Shown here piece after piece: positions 42,027-52,975 of a DNA stretch of 64,000 bases (position 1 is its first letter; every line of letters starts with the position of its first letter). The stretch is taken from assembly GCA_001724265.1 (NCBI GenBank), contig MEDY01000031.1:57150-121149 (forward strand). Direction: 5' to 3'. The notes beneath the pieces were generated by a model, which had not been told where the DNA came from, made no database searches, and saw only the letters and a list, made by a program, of their open reading frames with translations. This DNA comes from Rhizaria sp. SCN 62-66. Its lineage: Eukaryota; Rhizaria, unplaced. A program made the translations under genes and the position numbers.

Positions 42027-44174
42027 ATGGACGCGGGTTCTATCCTTGCTGAGGCACCGCAGCCGAGCGCCGTGCCGCACAACGCGTTTCGCGCGTACGA
42101 GCGCGCGCTGAAGCAGACGAAGCACCAGAGCGGACGCTACATCCTGCCCAGCGATCTGGGCTGTGTGCTAGACGTGCGCGGCGAGCTGCCCGCGCACGCC
42201 TCCGCGGCCGCGCGCGTCGTCCCCGTCGCGTCCCAGCGCGTCGACGGGACCTGGGATCTCCACGTCGAGCCCGGTTTCGACGCTGACTGGAGCTACGAGG
42301 CCCCCGAGCTCACCCCCACCGGCGCAATTGCTGCCAACGCTAGCATTACAGCCGCCGCGAAGAACACTGCTACCGGCGCTAATCCCGCGGCGCCGGCGGC
42401 CGCGCCGGTACGCGGCCCCGCACCGCCGCCGCTGCCGACGCGCGCCGCGGCTGCGGACGCGTGCGGGCCCGGCCACGCGCGCGTATTCGCGTTCCGGCAC
42501 GCACCCGGGCTGTTTCTCGTCTCGCGCGCGCTCGACTCGCGCGAGCAGTTCGCCTGGGCCCTGCGCGCGCTCACGCAGTTCGCCGACGCGCCCTACACGA
42601 ACCTCACCAACCTGCACGGCGCCGACCGCGACAGGACGGCCGAGCTCTTCTGGCGCGCGTGCCGCGCTAACGCTGACGCCGCGGCCGACGCCGGCCACCA
42701 GCAGCGTCTGCATAAGCGCGCGCGCACCGCCGCCGCCGCGACCGGGACGCCCGTCACCGCTGCTGCCGGCGTTACAAAGCCCGCTGTCGACGACGCAGAG
42801 ACCGGCGCGGGCCCCGCTGAGCGCTCTGCGCTGCCGCTGCCGTGTCCGTGCCGGCCGTCGCCGCTGGGCGCGCGATCGCTGTATGAGTACCTCGACTGGC
42901 CGGGGCCCAGCGGCGCGCCCGCCACTTTCGCGCCGCTACCCAACGCCCCAACGGCGAGTTTGCACAGTGACGCAGTGGCGGGGCAGAGTGGGGCGCAGGA
43001 GGACTGGGAGCTGTGCGAGTGCGAGCGAGGCGCGTGTCCCACTGCAAACCGCTGCCACTTGCGCTGGCCGTCTGCGAACGACGCTCCCAGCGCAGCCGAG
43101 TCAGAGACTGCGAGTGCGCATATGAGTGACTGTGAGCGTGGACGTGACCGTGCGTGTGGGGCGTGCTGGCTGTCAACGCAGCAGCCGCACGTGCCGCCCT
43201 CGCTCCGCCCTGGCAACCCGGTCGCCGCGCAGCCCCCACCAGTCCCATCGGCCGACTCGTCAGCTACCGCGGCGGCGACGACATCAGATGGCAGCGCAGC
43301 GACGCCCGCGAGTGCGAGCGCGAGCGCGAGTGCGGCGCTCCCCCGCAGCGCGCTGCCGCGGCCGGCGGACCTGTCGCTGCTGGCGCCGTTGCGCTGGGCG
43401 TCGCTGGGCGCGCGCTACGACTGGACGGCGCGCGAGTACCTCGACGCGGGCCCCTCGGCGCCCGCACTGCCCGCCGCGCTGGCCCAAATCACGACGCGGG
43501 TGCTAGCCCCCTTGACCGCCGCCGGCCTGGTCCCCGCGTCGGCTCCGGAGGCCGCACTCGTGAACTTCTACCCGCTGGGCGGCGCAATGGGCGCGCATGT
43601 CGATGACGCCGAGCCCGCGGTGCGGCGACCCATTGTCTCCGCGTCGCTGGGCGCGTCGGCGGTGTTCCTGGTCGGCGCCGCGACGCGCGCGCTGGCCCCG
43701 CTGGCGCTGGCGCTGCACTCGGGCGACGTCATCGTCCAGGCGGGGCCCGCGCGCAGGGCGTTTCACGCCGTCCCGCGCGTGCTCGAGCGCTCTTCGCCCC
43801 TCCGCGCGCTGCACGCCGCAGCCAGGGCGCTCGTCGAGGCGCGCGCGAGGCAGCAGGTGCAGAGCAAAGGGAGCGAAAACGATACTCAAGTTACTGCGAG
43901 TGGCGACGGGCAGCGGCAAGAGCGCGACGCGGTCGAGAACGAGTTCTGCGCGCTGATGGACGCGTGCGCGGAGACGCGTTTGCGGTACGCGCTGAGCTAG
44001 CGCGAGGTCGTGGAGTTCGTGTTAACGGTGCTGGGCGTATACCGCATCAACTTCAACACGCGACAGGTCTCCGACGAGGGCACTATGCACCCGCTGGACG
44101 TGCGCAAGCACTTCCCCGTCGACGCGGTGCTCAAGGGCGTCTACGCAGGCGACTCACTGCCAAAGGCGGAGTGA
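42027..44174 (+). CDS. ALKBH1: ALKBH1-type 2-oxoglutarate/Fe(II) dioxygenase containing an in-frame TAG
   Basis: Read with TAG as sense, the frame runs from ATG at 42027 to TGA at 44172, giving 715 residues. The core matches ALKBH1: LTNLHGADR in the N-terminal half, then VNFYPLGGAMGAHVDDAEP with iron ligands His524 and Asp526, PIVSASLGASAVFL, LHSGDVIVQAGPAR and distal His580. The 2-oxoglutarate-binding RINFNTR (Arg673, Arg679) lies after the TAG codon at residue 658 (43998-44000). Without reading through, the enzyme would lack this essential element. ALKBH1 proteins demethylate tRNA m1A and oxidise m5C in tRNA; reported DNA 6mA activity is debated. Disordered insertions separate the N-terminal part from the core. 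PUS10 follows 224 bp downstream on the same strand. Confidence 0.92.
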
Positions 44175-44398
44175 GTCTGGGCTCGTGCGACGCGGATGTG
44201 TGCATTTATATAGCGACCTCTGTTACGGTGTGAGTGACGCTTACAAAACCAGCCTCAGCTGCTCGCAGTCGAGGGTCACAAGAAATCGTCAGATTTGGTG
44301 AAAGATTCCGTTGTTTAAGAATATAATATCGCCATCGTAAATTTACATAGAGAACCTATTTATTACTAATTTATTATCTCTTGAATTGTTTGTCTTAG

Positions 44399-47300
44399 AT
44401 GTCTTTCCTTCGACTGCCGTCTTGGTGCGCGCAGTCGCATGGAAAGGTGATCGCCGCGCTTGGCGAAATGGGCATGTGCGCCTACTGCATGCTCCGTTTT
44501 CTCGACAACCGCAGCGAACGGTTTTACAGTCTCCCCGAACACGACCTCATCGAGGTCATGCTCCCTGAGGAGTTCTGCAATCCCCCCGCAGACGCCCCTG
44601 TGGCTGACGCCACTTCGACCGCTGCCGCATCAGCCGATCCCGCTGCCGACGCCGTTCCCGCCGCCGCGCAGGCGCCCGTGCCCGTGCACGAGCACCTGCG
44701 CGGCGCCAAGACCGCGTTGCAGACGCGCGGGTACTGCCCGCTGTGCTACGAGCTGCTGCCGGTGAGCGAGCGCGTGTGCGACCTGGTGGCCGCGGCCGTG
44801 GCCGACGCAGACTACGAGTTCTCCGACTTCTTCCTCGCGCGTACCGTGCCTGCGCCGCTGGCCATTCGCCAGCACGGCGCCTGGATTGCGCTGGGCCGCC
44901 GATTCCCCGGACTCGCGCCGTTCAGCGACGACGCCGGCATGGAGAAGCACGTGGTCGAGCTCAAGGAGGCGGCCAAGCTCGCGCACCCTCCGCGCATCGC
45001 AGCCGCCGTGAACCGCCACCGCGCGGCCCGCGCCGCGCGCACCGTTGCCGTCGTCGCCGCCGAGCGCGGCTGCGCGGCGCCACCGCTGCCCGCCGCGCTC
45101 GACGCGCTGCTCACTTCAGAGACCCGCGCCGCCGCAGCCGCCGCGGCCGCCGCGGTCCTGGGGGTGGCGTCGCTCCCGGCAGACGCGCCCACCGTCACGC
45201 TCGACGCGCTGCTGGCGACGCCCGAGACGGACGAGCGCGGCGCTGCTGTGGGCGGCGGGGACGCGGACGCGGACGCGCCGCGCAGCTCTGCGGGCACCGA
45301 CGCAGGCCGCCTGCATACGCGCCTCGTGAACCTCGCGCCCGCTACTTTAGCAGCGCGCGAGGGCGACTTCACGATCAACACGCTGTACCTGGCGGCGCCC
45401 GTGCCCGCGGCCGCCGAGGCCGCGCTAACGGCCGAGATCGAGCGCGCGCAGGGCGCGTTCTCCAATGGCCGCCGCAACGGCCGCGGCGGGCGCGGCGGCG
45501 GCCACGGCGGCGGGCGCGGCGGCCACGGAGGGGGTTTCGGCAACGAGAACAACCACAACCGCGGGAGCGCGCTGTCGATCAACACGAACCTGCCTAAGAC
45601 TATCGGCAAGGTCTCGTGGACGACGCTCAACGCGCACGGCTTTGCGCCGCCGCGGCTGCCCACCGCGCCGCTGGCGCCCGGCACGCAGTTGACGGCCTCG
45701 GGTCCGCAGGTGCCGTATCTAATCCAGGCCGCGGTACCGGTGCCGGTGCGCGCGGCGACGCCCGCCGCCGCCGCCGCCGCCGCGGAGGCCGCCGCCGAGG
45801 CCGCCGCGCGCGGGGTGAGCGTGCTCGCGGCCCACTACGCGGCCGTCTCCGGCACCGAGGCCGTGCCCATGGCCGACGACTGCGCTGACACTGCTGCAGC
45901 AGCGAGCACCAGTGCCAGCGCCAGTGCCAGTGGGGGCGCGGAGTGCTCTGAGAGCGCGGAGCGCGACGGCACGGAGCAGCCCGACGCGAAGCGGCCCTGC
46001 CTCGCCTCTGTCGTCACAAACGCAACTGCCGCTGGCGCGAATGCGAGCGCGAGCGCGAGCGATGCTGCGGTTGTGCCGCCGCGGGGTTCCTTCGTGCCGA
46101 CGGCGCTGGCGGTGCTTTTGGCGCGCGACCGCGACCGCGCGGAGCCGCGCACGGGCGTCAACACGGGCGCAGTCATCCAGATCTCGCCGTATCTCTGCGT
46201 CGAGGTTGCGTGCTTCCACCGCAGCCTCTTCGTCATGGGCATGTACGAGAAGCTCAGCCGCGTCGTCTCGCAGTCGGCCTGGTACGTCCCGCTGCTGCCC
46301 CATGAGCTCTCGGCCGTCACTGCGGCGACGGCGACCACGACTGCGAGTACTGCTGAGGCTAACGGCGACGTCGCGCTTGACCCCACTGGTGCCGCTGCCG
46401 CCGCTGCTGCTGGGGATGCCGTGGTGAGCGGTGACGGCGACGCTGATGATAAGGACAAAGATGACGACGACGGCGACGACGGCGGCGGCGACGATGACGA
46501 CGAGGACGGCGGTGGCGGCGGCGCTGGTGTGCCTGGTGGCATTGTTGCGCGCCAGAGCCGCGGGTTTCAGAAGAAGCACGCGACGACGGCCGACGAGGAC
46601 GAGGGCGGGCCCTTTGCGGAAACCTCGGTCGAGTCCGAGCTGGCATTCCACCTGCTGCCGCACTTCTGGCCCGGCGGCGTGGCGGGCTACCGGGCGGCGC
46701 CGCGCGGCGCCCCGGGCCCCGCGCCGCCGCAGCTGGCGTGTGACCCCCGCGGCGTGCGCGCGCGGTCCGAGGCGGCATGCCACCCGTCGGCCGCGCTCGT
46801 CGACGCCACGACGCTGGGCTTCACGCGCGCCGCCACGGGCGCGCTGCCCGCGCTGGCCGCCGCCACGGACGCAACGGCCGCGTCGCTGGTTGCGTACAGC
46901 GGGTACCGGTTCAAGTTCCACTCGTCGGGCCGCGAGGACCTCAACGTCCGCATGCTCGGCTCGGGCCGCCCCTTCTTCCTCGAGTTCACCGACCCGCACC
47001 GCGCCCCGCGCCTCACGCCGGCGCTGCTCGCGCGGCTGACCAGTGTGATTAATGCCAACGCGCTGGCCGTGGCGCTGCCCGCGCCGCTGCAAGCGGGCGA
47101 CACGGCGGCCTTCGCGGCCATGACGCGCGGCATCGGCGAGAAGCGCAAGCGGTACCGCTGCGTGGTCCACTGCGAGCGCGCCATCGCGACCGCGGCGGAG
47201 CTGACCGCCGCCGTGGACACCGAGCAGGAGCTGACCATCACGCAGGAGACGCCGCTGCGCGTGCTGCTGCGGCGCTCTGCGCTGGCGCGTGTGCGTACCG

Positions 47301-47485
47301 TGAGCCGTCTGCGCACGCAATGGCTATCGCCGCACTGGTTCGTGCTCGACCTCGAGACGCAGGCCGGTACTTATGTTAAGGAGTTCGTGCACTCGGACCG
47401 CGGCCGCACCGTGCCGTCGGTCACCGCCATGCTCGGCGCGCCCTGCACCATCATCCAGCTCGACGTCACGGACCTCATTATGTGA
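44399..47485 (+). CDS. PUS10: tRNA pseudouridine synthase PUS10
   Basis: A single exon encodes 1,028 residues, about twice the usual length because of Ala/Gly-rich and acidic insertions. The N-terminal THUMP-like part has the zinc-binding pairs C27/C30 (CAYC) and C113/C116 (CPLC). The catalytic domain begins near YRFKFHSSGRED; Asp847 in GREDLNVRMLGSGRPF is the expected nucleophile. The terminal QAGTYVKEFVHSDRGRT and LDVTDL motifs are typical of PUS10. PUS10 makes pseudouridine 54/55 in the T-arm of archaeal and some eukaryotic tRNAs. The ATG immediately follows a pyrimidine-rich TTAG, which looks like a splice acceptor. Confidence 0.95.
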   Translation: MSFLRLPSWCAQSHGKVIAALGEMGMCAYCMLRFLDNRSERFYSLPEHDLIEVMLPEEFCNPPADAPVADATSTAAASADPAADAVPAAAQAPVPVHEHLRGAKTALQTRGYCPLCYELLPVSERVCDLVAAAVADADYEFSDFFLARTVPAPLAIRQHGAWIALGRRFPGLAPFSDDAGMEKHVVELKEAAKLAHPPRIAAAVNRHRAARAARTVAVVAAERGCAAPPLPAALDALLTSETRAAAAAAAAAVLGVASLPADAPTVTLDALLATPETDERGAAVGGGDADADAPRSSAGTDAGRLHTRLVNLAPATLAAREGDFTINTLYLAAPVPAAAEAALTAEIERAQGAFSNGRRNGRGGRGGGHGGGRGGHGGGFGNENNHNRGSALSINTNLPKTIGKVSWTTLNAHGFAPPRLPTAPLAPGTQLTASGPQVPYLIQAAVPVPVRAATPAAAAAAAEAAAEAAARGVSVLAAHYAAVSGTEAVPMADDCADTAAAASTSASASASGGAECSESAERDGTEQPDAKRPCLASVVTNATAAGANASASASDAAVVPPRGSFVPTALAVLLARDRDRAEPRTGVNTGAVIQISPYLCVEVACFHRSLFVMGMYEKLSRVVSQSAWYVPLLPHELSAVTAATATTTASTAEANGDVALDPTGAAAAAAAGDAVVSGDGDADDKDKDDDDGDDGGGDDDDEDGGGGGAGVPGGIVARQSRGFQKKHATTADEDEGGPFAETSVESELAFHLLPHFWPGGVAGYRAAPRGAPGPAPPQLACDPRGVRARSEAACHPSAALVDATTLGFTRAATGALPALAAATDATAASLVAYSGYRFKFHSSGREDLNVRMLGSGRPFFLEFTDPHRAPRLTPALLARLTSVINANALAVALPAPLQAGDTAAFAAMTRGIGEKRKRYRCVVHCERAIATAAELTAAVDTEQELTITQETPLRVLLRRSALARVRTVSRLRTQWLSPHWFVLDLETQAGTYVKEFVHSDRGRTVPSVTAMLGAPCTIIQLDVTDLIM

Positions 47486-47736
47486 GCGGCGGCAAAAGCT
47501 GCGAATGCGCATTCTCGAATGCGGTGAAACGTACTTGTGTTGAGTATGAAGGCCCACGGTGCATTTGATGTACGGTCGATATATCCATCTATAACGATGA
47601 TTTCCCTTAGTTACAGCTTAAATAGAGTTTGTTTATTGATTTTACTGTTTTGATGTTGAATTAGGTTCTGTGTAGATGACGTAGTTTCTGTTTTGTTGTT
47701 GTGCGTGTTGACATTGCGAAAACTGTTTTGTTGCGT
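47486..47736. other. Short AT-rich spacer between convergent genes
   Basis: About 250 bp holding presumed 3' UTRs. Nothing else is seen. Confidence 0.4.
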
Positions 47737-49025
47737 TTACGCGTCCTTGTCCATACTGCTATCGGAATTCTTCGCAGCAGCGGCCGCGGCAGCGGCAGCC
47801 TTGCGACGCTCACTCGGCTGCGGCAGCGACGAGTCCGACGCCGGCGCATCATCTATGATGGACAACACGAGAATAAAAGGGGTGACAACGGAGTCGAGTC
47901 AGCAAACGAACGGATGAAAAACAAGATTTTTGGAAAGGCTTAGCAGTTAGCGATCGCAAAACGAAAAGAATTGGACGTACTGGGGGCGTTTGTGGCGCGG
48001 TTGGCCCAGCGCGCGAGGCGCTGCGCGGCGAGATCGACCCACGCGAGCGTCGGCCCGGGCTCGGGTAGCACGTCGGTGTAGAAGAAGTCGCCGCCCATGG
48101 CCGTGTAGTAGTTGACGCGGTACTGTGCGACCGAGCGCGCGGGTACGGGCGCGCGCGGCAGCGAAGCAACTTTAACAGCGACGGTCGCGCCGTCGTCGCC
48201 CGGCAACGCGGCCGCAGACGACGACGACGAATCGGAGACCGAGGGGTAAGCGAGCGTGGCGGCGTGCGCGCGCTGAGGCCCGACGACGTCGACGTCGGTG
48301 GCGACGTTGATCGGCGACATCGCGGGGTCCACACGCGCAACCGTCCAGCGTTCGGCTCCGATCAGCTCCGCCTGACGCTGCGAGTAGGGGGAGAACGCGA
48401 GAGCAAGAGTGAGTAGGTGTAGTGGTTAGAAATGTCAGTGCGTTTGTGCACGAGATACAGAAGTGGGTGCAGTGAAGGAAGGTTATAGGGAGTACAGATA
48501 ATCTTAGAATATACACGATAAAACGTATGGTGCAGTCGTGGCAAAATGTTAACATTCGCGTGCAAATGGTTTTGGGGTGTCGCGACGTACGTGGAAAATG
48601 CCCCAGGGCACGAGCGAGTCGGTGGGGTTGACGCTCTCGACCTTGGTGACCATGCTCTTTTCGCTTTCGCTCTTGACGCGCTCGCGGGCGCGGCGGCGGT
48701 CCTCAAGGTCGGTGACCTGGTCAAGCGAGAGATCGAGCAGCTTGCCCTTGAACGTGGACACGACAGACTCAATCTTCTCGGGGAACAGGTTTGCACGGAG
48801 GTTCTCGATCAATGTCGTCGGGCGGATCTCGATGCTCTTCATCGCCAAAACAAGCGCTGCCAGGTTCAGTTCCAGGTTCGGCTGACGCTTATACATGCCG
48901 CGCACCAAGTCAGCACGCGGCGGGAAGCTGCGGCGGAACAGGTCGCCCGAAGCAATCGCAGCCAGCACATTGGGGTCCTGCGGAGGCATCGCGATTGCCG
49001 GGTTCCTCCGGTTCTCGTTCGACAT
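47737..49025 (-). CDS. Three-exon protein of unknown function
   Basis: Exons 48591-49025, 47981-48377 and 47737-47852 are joined by introns of 213 and 128 bp, both with GTACGT donors, giving about 315 residues and a TAA stop. The last exon is supported by the donor at 47980 and by a GC-rich open frame ending in KNSDSSMDKDA. Reading through that donor instead gives a TAA only a few codons later. The first ~145 residues have ordinary composition (PNLELNLAALVLAMKSIEI; PEKIESVVSTFKGKLL), and the middle contains NYYTAMGGDFFYTDVLPEPG. I recognise no family. A pyrimidine tract ending ATTAG lies 8 bp before the ATG, so the 5' UTR may be spliced. Confidence 0.75.
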
Positions 49026-49544
49026 GCCGATCGCTAATTGCAGTAAAAAAACAAAAACAAGCAAGTAAGCGTAATTAATATATAATTGCGTAATTATATC
49101 TCCTGAGCTTCACGTTTATACCACGAAGACGGCTAAAATAATCAGTGACCACCGCTTTTTGACGGCTCGCTCTCCGATCCCAGCCGTCGTCCAGAGAGTT
49201 CTCTAGCGTGGGGGAAATCCACGTCTGTAACTCCCCATGGCGAGTCTGCGCAGGCCTCTATTGCCTTTTTCTGTACTTCTAAGGCACATTTCTCTATCTT
49301 TTCAATAGTTAACCTTGGCTCTGGCTCATGAGTCGCGTACACTGTCCCTCCGTAAAGTGTGGGACGCAACGACTCCCTTGCCCACAGTGGCTTTACCCGT
49401 CGCACCTGCTCACGCCCACTAGTTCTTTTTTGCAACATTTGTCAGGCTGTGTCCAAGTATAGTGCAAGCTGGTGGGCCTCCCTAATTGCTCCTTGACATC
49501 CCCCACTCCGTAATCCCCTGCCGGCGAGCAGCCCGCGACGGAGA
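49026..49544. other. Divergent intergenic region
   Basis: About 520 bp between two divergent starts. It contains a 98-codon ORF on the minus strand (49142-49438) whose base composition is far less GC-rich than the genes around it; I do not call it a gene. Confidence 0.4.
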
Positions 49545-51348
49545 ATGTCATCAACGACCACACCATTCGACATCGACATTGACGACCAGCGTCTCATGCG
49601 GAACCCAGTACGTCACTCAATGCGATATCACTTTGGAACTCGGTATTTTCGCATTTTTTGTATCATATGTACCCTTTGAAGCGCAAAACACTTTCTCTAA
49701 ACCAACATTCTCGCCCATTTTCCGAACCCAACCCTGTCATACATCACAGAGCCAAATTATCAGACAGAAGAAGATTTTCCAGGCCGGAAAGTCTTCTCAG
49801 GTGCTTGGCGACGACGCCATGACGGTGCCCTTGGCGGCGCACCGGCGCAACCCGTCGGGTACGCTTGTGGGCGGCATTCCCGCGTCTGTGGCCGCGCAGT
49901 TGTCCCCGCTGCACGCCTCACGTACCCGCGACGCCGTTATCTTGCAGCAGCAGCAGGCGCAGCAGCAGCAGCAGTCGCAGCCCTCTTCGGACCGCGACAC
50001 GTCGCGCGACGGCCCCTACGCCGCCTACTACGCGCCCGGTGCCTCGGGCGTCATGACCGGTATGATTGGCGTGGGTATGGGGGGTGTGAGCGGCATGGGC
50101 ATCGGCGTTGGGCCCGGCCTGGGATTCAACGCCGTCGCCACGGGGCCCAACTCGTTCGAGTTCTCCCCGCTGGGCGACCCGCAGCCGCTCCCTCTGACGC
50201 TGACGCAGCCGCAGACTCAGCAAACGCCCACGTCGTCGTCGTCGTCTGCGTCGTCGTCTGCGCCAGCGCTGTCGTCGTCGCTGTCATCATCGACGCCCCC
50301 GATCCAGGCGCCGTCCCCCGCGCCCGCGCCGCTCATCTCGCTCCCGGCCACGCTCGCATCGGCTTCTGGCGTCCCGGCCTCGACGCTCACCGCCTTCAAC
50401 GCCTTTGACGCCGGCTTGGCCAGCGGCAGCTCCATCAGCCCGCGCTTCGGCCCCCGCGCGCCCGCCGCCGGCGCGGGCCCGCCCGGGGCGGAGCTCTCGG
50501 ACGCGCAGTCCTCCGTCGCTGCATTTAGCACCGCCAGCAACAGCCCCTACGGCGGCAGCGGCGGCAGCGTTGGCGGCGGCGCAACAGCGGCGAGTGGTGG
50601 CGGCAGCGGCAGCGGCAGCGGCAGCGGCAGCGGCACTGGGACGATGCCCGACGGCCTGCTGCTGTTCGACACCGTCGACGGGTCGTCGACGGCGGTGGCG
50701 GCGCTGGCTGCAGGCACCGTGACGCACCGGCCGTCGTCGCACCGGCTGCCGTCGCCGGTCCCGCCGCGGCCGCGCACCGTCGCGCGCACAGGCTCCGCGG
50801 TTGACGCCGCGCTCTCCTCCTCCGGCTTCCTCCCCGTCAATAACGCGAATAACAACAGCAACACTGTGAACATCAACAGCAACCTCAACAGCTCGTTCAA
50901 CAGCAGCGCGGCGAGCATGGGCAGCGTTAGCGTGACGGGTCCGGGGGCAGAGGCTGGTGACGCGCCTGCGCCGCACACGCCCGCCGGCTCCGTCGCCGCG
51001 CAGTCACGTACGCAGGCGCAGTCTCAGCAGCAGCAGCAGACATCGCCGCCGCGGTCGCACGTGCGGTCTGCCTCGTCCTCCACGCTGCCTCACGTATCCA
51101 CCACCAACTCCTCCGCATCAGCCTCAGCATCAGCCTCAGCGTCGGCCTCGGCCGCGGCCTCTGGCTCAGCGTCTGGCTCTGCGTCGGCCTTCGTCTCTGG
51201 TTCTGCGTCGGCCATGGGCGAGCACAGCCCTCCCGCGGGCCCGCAGTCGCATTTGCACTCTCATTCGCACCCGCACGACCCCGCTGTTTCATCCTCGTCG
51301 TCCTCGGTCGGCGGCGGCGGCGGCGACGGCGGCGGCAACGGCGGCGGT

Positions 51349-51383
<35 letters not shown>

Positions 51384-52934
51384 TGTGATGTCGGTGGCGG
51401 CGCTAGGCGAGTCGCTGCGCGCGCTGCAGCGGGAGCAATAGCTGCTGCTGCAGCACGCCGACCGCCTCCACGTGCAGCAAACGGCGCTCTGTGACGCGCT
51501 CGAGGAGCATACTGCGCGTGAGCCCGCGCTCGCGGCCGCCGCCGCCGCCGCCGCGGCTGGAGGCGCCGCGGCCGCGGGCGGCGCGGGCACGCTGCGGGCG
51601 CACCGCGCGCGCACGATGCAGCTGCAGGAGCGCCAGCTGCTGCTGCAGCAGCACCAGCACAACCTGCTGCTGCAGCAGCACTCGCTACAGACACGCCAGC
51701 TCGCGCTGCAGCAGGCGTACCTCGACTCGAAGCAGAGCACGCTGCGCGCACTCTCCGTCTCGCACCCCGCGTCCAGCTCAAACTCCCCCGTCGGCGCGCG
51801 CGCGCACCGCACCAACTCCGCCTCGGGCGCCTCGTTCGCGTCCACCAGCACCAGTGCGGCGCCCAACGGCTCGTCCTTCGGCTCCGCGCTCGCTGGCACT
51901 GGCACGGGCGCTGGTACGGGCGCTGGTGCGGTTGTGGGCGGTGCGCTGGCCGGCGGCGGCTCGCCCTCCGGCTTTGTCCGCACGTCGGCCGGTCTGGGCT
52001 CCGGCTCAGGCTCGGGCTCGACCGCGTCGACCGGCTCCCCGCAGCCGCGCGCGCTGTCCCCCGCGTTTCCGGGCGTCGCCGTCGGCGTCCCCGGCTCTGC
52101 GGGCGCGGGCACGCACTCCAGCTACGGCGGCTCTAGTGCGGGTGCGGCGGGCGCGTCGCCGCCGCCCAGCTCGCGCGGCGTGCCCCCGCAGCTCTACTGG
52201 GCCGGCGACACCGGCGTCGGCGCCACTGCGGCGACCGCGGCAGCGGCCGCGGCGACACCAGCGGGCGGGCGCATCCTGACCCCGCTGCACGGCGCCGCGT
52301 CGTGCCCCACCTCGGCCGCCACGAGCGCGGGCGCCGGCGCGCCGCTGTCGCCGCTCGCCGGCATGGCCACGACGGCCGCGGCAGCGCAGCAGGCCGCCGC
52401 CGCCGCCGCCGCCGCCTCTGCGGGAATCATCCGCAGCCTCTCGCCAACCGGCTCGCCCGTGCCCTCAGCGCTGCCCTCGCGCACCAACTCGCGCCTCGCC
52501 GGCGGCGTCGGCACCGGCGTGTCGCCGCTGATGGCCTTCCGCGCGCTGTCACTCACCGCCGCCACGGCCGCGGCGGCGATTCTGGCGCCCGTCAGCACCA
52601 CCAACTCGCCCGTGCCCGGCGGCGCGGCCGGCAGCTCCGGCTCCCCCACCGGCACTAACACTGGCGCTGGTGCTGGCGTCGGCGTGGGTCTGGGACCGAA
52701 CGCGATGCCCGCGCCCGCGCCCGTGCCCGCGGCGGCGATCGCGGCTGCGCTGGCGGCGGGCGGGCCGCTGCTGTCCGCGGCTGGCGGGTCCCCGCTGAAC
52801 CCCGCACGCCGCCAGCCCTCTTTCTCCGCCACAGCTGCGGGCGCCAGCGGCGCCGCCGGCAACGGCAACGGTGGTGGCAGTGGCAGCTCACAGTCGCCGG
52901 GCCTCGTCGCGGGCGCCCTTGTCCAGCACACGAT

Positions 52935-52975
<41 letters not shown>

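Noticed and set aside
43985-44000. A 16-base GTACGC...CTAG segment that could be a mini-intron removing the TAG in ALKBH1
   Set aside because: Removing 16 bases shifts the frame and loses the RINFNTR motif, and every other intron in the window is at least 110 bp.
49750-49782. Alternative acceptor at 49782 for exon 2 of the response regulator
   Set aside because: Both acceptors are in frame, but the one at 49749 has the better pyrimidine tract. The later one would only remove 11 residues, so the choice is tentative.
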